Origin: Eopsaltria australis
Lineage: Eukaryota; Chordata; Aves; Passeriformes; Petroicidae
Direction of reading: 5' to 3'
DNA length: 64,000 nt
Assembly: GCA_034509425.1 (NCBI GenBank)
Contig: JAVTVJ010000376.1
Span: 1,048,501 to 1,112,500 of the forward strand
The stretch's first letter is position 1; every line of letters begins with the position of its first letter. Made by a program: the position numbers and the translations under genes. The notes below the pieces were generated by a model that ran no database searches, had not been told where the DNA came from, and saw only the letters and a list, made by a program, of their open reading frames with translations. Below, in pieces: positions 61,035 through 64,000 of the stretch.

Positions 61035-62071
61035 TGTACCTCTCTTACTCTCTTTTCAGGAAAAAAAGCCTCCAGTATGCAGTCATCAGAGTATTGGAAG
61101 TCCCAGCCTTCATTTCTGTATGGTTGTGTTTGCCTTAGGGCCATGCTGCTTGTTTTGACAGTGGATCCCCCCAGATAGTTGGGATTAGTCGAGCTTGTTT
61201 AGATAAACTTGAAATCAAGGCCTTCTCTAGGTAGACAGCTAGATGTAGCTACTGAGTTTCCAGCTGCCTTCTGCTTTCATCCCAAAACAACTGCAGATTC
61301 ACAGCAGAGATCACAGCCACAGGCTATGTCACATACATAAGTACGAAATTAAAGGCTGCTAAAAGAAGCCTTTGTAAGTCTTAGTGCTAAAATAAGGAAT
61401 CTGTACTGTATAGTTTAAACAAATTATTGAAGAAGCACCAATAAAGGTCTGCAGCGGAGAGTTAACAAGACATGCACGAAAGAAATGCTCTGTTTACATA
61501 ACTGGGCAGGATCAGGTTTTGCTAATCACCACTGCCCCATGCACTGTGCAGCCTCCCCAAAACACAGGCAAGGAAACACTGGGAAGCACTGTCTGCTACA
61601 GCCCCCAAAAAGGAGCTCTGTTCGTCAAATACAAACTTTATCATCACAAGAGACTATTGTGACAGCACTGTTCCAATTAGATTTTCAGTCATATACACAA
61701 CCAGACTTGATCTTTGCTATAATCAGATAATGCAAATCACAGGAATTCATTCACACAAATATAATATGGTAAAAGAGAAGCGCCAGAGCTCCAAACCTAA
61801 ATTAAAACCCAAAATCAAATCCCACTTATGTGACTACATTACACCTTTATAAATCTGCACTGTAGTTCAGCCCCAACAGGAGATTCTTTTCTCACGAGGT
61901 AGAAAAAAAAGCCACAAACAGTTTTGACTTTTTTAAAGATCATAATCTCTTCTAGCTGGGTGGAAATTTTCATATACACTTCTGCCACATCCAGGCACAA
62001 CAGATGGGAAACTGAATTAAAGGAAAAATTAATCCTTAGGATGTTATAAACAACCAGGAAAAAAAATAAGG

Positions 62072-62100
62072 AGAAAGAAAGAAACAAACAAACAAACAAC
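62072..62100 (+). repeat. (GAAA)n(CAAA)n tract
   Basis: Short GAAA units run into CAAA units in an A-rich region. This is simple sequence with no recognisable retroposon body nearby. Confidence 0.85.
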
Positions 62101-63940
62101 TTAGTTCAACAAATAGTAAATATCATTAAAAATCAGCTCCTGATGTGCAGAAACTTGCAGTGTTGGAACACTTTAAAGCTAAAAGCAGAATTTTGCGTTT
62201 AAGAGGACAAGGTAACCAACAATTGGTCACCAACCTCTGCCTCTGCGCACAGGAGGTCTCTGAAATCACATTTCTGCCACTTCCATATTACAGAAATTTT
62301 ACTATCTCTCACTGCAAAATTAAGTAATTTCACTGAAAAGACCCATCATAGAAATTCAAGGCATTAAAAACTGTGGGAGATTAGACTTCAATTTCTTCCT
62401 GCACTGGTTACCAAAGAGAACCCTGAATTCCATTTGTCATTCCATACCATAAATCCCCACCAGTGACATCCTCAGCAGGAATAAGCTACAGACTGGGAAC
62501 CCAAACCAACAACTGAACAAACACCTAATTCCTGGCAAGTACTGAGGAAACCAGTTCCATCAGTGCCAGTGGACTTGGAAGAAAACAGAACACTGAGAGT
62601 TGTTACCTGAAAATGAAATCTGACTGCTAAGGACGCAGCTCTCAGTGTTATCAAACACCAACAGCTGATACAATCCCTGGATTTGCCTTCTCACAGGTGT
62701 CCAACTGCTGTGCCCAACATGCTCCTCTCTGCTGAGCGTTCAAAGCTGCCACTAATGCAGTTATTTAACACCTCCCTCACCCAGGTAGTACCTGCCTTTT
62801 GCAGGGAGGAAATCAAACAAAACTAAACAACCATCCCAAAGGGGGCAACAGCTGACCAACTTTGAAACTTCCCAAGGCCCTGTTTCTCAGGCTCGTATTC
62901 CCATGGCACCTGTCTGAGAATTCCCTAAAGAACAAAGATTAAAATGATGAGTGTGATGAGGACACTCCTGCCCACAGGGCAAGAAGAACTTTTCTAACGT
63001 ATTTTGCAGAGAAGAGATGGAGTCAGTGATCACCTCAGACAACCAAAGGTTATAAGAGGATAAAGCTTTTCACATATATCAGCAGTTCTACAACTTTCAG
63101 ATTTTCAAATATGAGAATATGCTAGAGAAAATTGTGGTCAAAACCTGAGAGCTACAAAAACATTCATTAGCCCTGGAAAGTGGTTTTTGCTTGAAAAAAA
63201 GAGAGCTGATATTACCAAAGGTGACCAGACTCCAAATCTGAAGTTTTCCAAGTGCAAAGAACTTTAGACTTTCCTGGCTTAACACAGGGTAATGTCCAGC
63301 TTGTCCCTATAACGTGCCACCAGACCCAGGCTGCTGTCTGGACACACGTGAAGGTTTGAGTGTGTGAATACCAGCGAGTGTCACCTATCAATCACCACCA
63401 AATCCTCCTTTGCAAGGGACAGCTCTTCCCAATTCCTGTCCATGCAAACACCACCACCAGACAGGGCAAGGAAGAGCTTTACGTGCAGGGAGATGGGCTG
63501 GCTGTACTTTAACATGCCCAAACCCCCACTGCCAGCACCTTGAATGTTATTTCATATTCTTCTTAAGCAAAACAAAGATGCTTCCAACATACTACAAGTC
63601 TCTAAACAAGAATTTTGAAATCCTTTATGAACTACCGACAGCAGCTGTATAAAATGGAATGGTTCAGGAGCCTGATACAAGACAACTTCCAAAATTGTTT
63701 TGCTACTGACTGGCTCAACAAACCCAAGAAGAATAATACTGCTGAAGCATCTCCTATTTTAAAGAAACCCAGCTTTACCTGCAGTGAATATTTTATACCT
63801 TTATCAATAAATTTAAACAAAAGTGATAATGATTACTCACTCTAGGCCTGATCCCACAACCTTTACTCACACGAGCAGTCCCACAGGATTTTAATATGAC
63901 CACCTCAACGAACAAGGGTTGGCAGGACAGGTTTTAAATT

Positions 63941-64000
63941 ATTCATATATTCACAGATTTTTAAGACCAGAAGGGACCATTATGATCATCTAGTCTGACC
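63941..64000 (-). mobile_element. Old CR1-type LINE 3' end, truncated by the window edge
   Basis: The + strand reads TTTTAAGACCAGAAGGGACC, then ATTATGATCATCTAGTCTGA. Its complement resembles the 3' terminus of an old CR1 subfamily shared by birds, crocodilians and turtles: a GGTCCCTTCTGGTCTTAAAA core followed by an ATCTGTGAATATATGAAT tail instead of the canonical ATCTATGA repeats. The element therefore lies on the minus strand with its 3' end at about 63,941 and its body beyond 64,000. It is diverged and surely inactive. Confidence 0.8.

Larger units (their letters stand above)
54181..64000 (-). other. DENND1A: DENND1A intron, partial, upstream of the first visible exon
   Basis: At least 9.8 kb of intron lies upstream of the exon at 54131-54180 in gene sense. 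I looked for the exon ending PEDYSDQ and did not find it. The stretch is AT-rich, with a GC-richer patch at about 57,110-57,240, an A/T-only inverted run near 56,608-56,627, two CAAA-type tracts, an octamer-bearing stretch near 61,027 and a CR1 tail at the right edge. Nothing else could be supported. Confidence 0.75.

Noticed and set aside
62610..62640. Short AG...GT pair resembling a micro-exon on the minus strand
   Set aside because: The length and translation match no DENND1A segment; such pairs are expected by chance.
1..64000. tRNA, rRNA, snoRNA or microRNA genes, CRISPR arrays, prokaryotic operons, intact transposons or viral copies
   Set aside because: I looked for tRNA B-box-like sequence, long hairpins, regular spacer arrays, terminal repeats and polymerase-like frames and saw none. 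The human intronic miR-601 of DENND1A is primate-type as far as I recall and no counterpart was seen.

Overview
This is vertebrate genomic DNA, almost certainly from a bird. A 3'-end CR1 LINE fragment of the kind common in neoavian and passerine genomes lies at about 30,200-30,305, and a second, older CR1 tail runs off the right edge. Interspersed repeats are otherwise sparse, introns are fairly compact, and local GC-rich minisatellites fit an avian microchromosome. Species and chromosome cannot be proven from the window alone.

The window lies inside one gene, DENND1A (connecdenn 1), transcribed on the minus strand. Ten internal coding exons can be read directly with canonical AG/GT borders. 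In transcript order they are 54131-54180, 51234-51353, 33824-33893, 33231-33311, 31116-31169, 27435-27545, 23528-23628, 17835-17880, 9146-9247 and 2992-3117. They join into one uninterrupted frame of 861 bases, or 287 codons. By alignment to the human protein as I remember it, this covers about residues 45-331: the end of the uDENN/longin half, the whole central DENN domain and the start of dDENN. The start codon and first exons lie beyond 64,000. The rest of dDENN and the clathrin/AP-2-binding tail lie before position 1. DENND1A is a guanine nucleotide exchange factor for Rab35 in clathrin-dependent endocytosis and early endosomal traffic.

Everything else is intron. The intron at 3118-9145 carries an isolated CpG-rich block (about 3,620-4,260) and a perfect 20-bp palindrome. 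The 17-kb intron at 33894-51233 is the most structured. It holds several microsatellites, stretches that look like conserved homeodomain-type regulatory DNA (about 41.7-42.0 and 42.8-43.2 kb), an apparently exact 372-bp tandem duplication, a 67-bp minisatellite, a long purine tract, and a 40-bp GC-rich minisatellite ending beside a near-consensus CTCF motif. The final partial intron (54181-64000) contains AT-rich DNA, an octamer motif and one weak exon-like segment.

I found no complete second gene, tRNA, rRNA, CRISPR array or intact mobile element. The longest open frames are by-products of tandem repeats whose unit lengths are not multiples of three, or GC-rich chance frames. I saw no convincing new biological system. 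The most checkable oddities are the tandem-repeat and duplication cluster at 45.3-48.7 kb, the array of splice-donor-like sites it places in the DENND1A pre-mRNA, and the intronic CpG islands.
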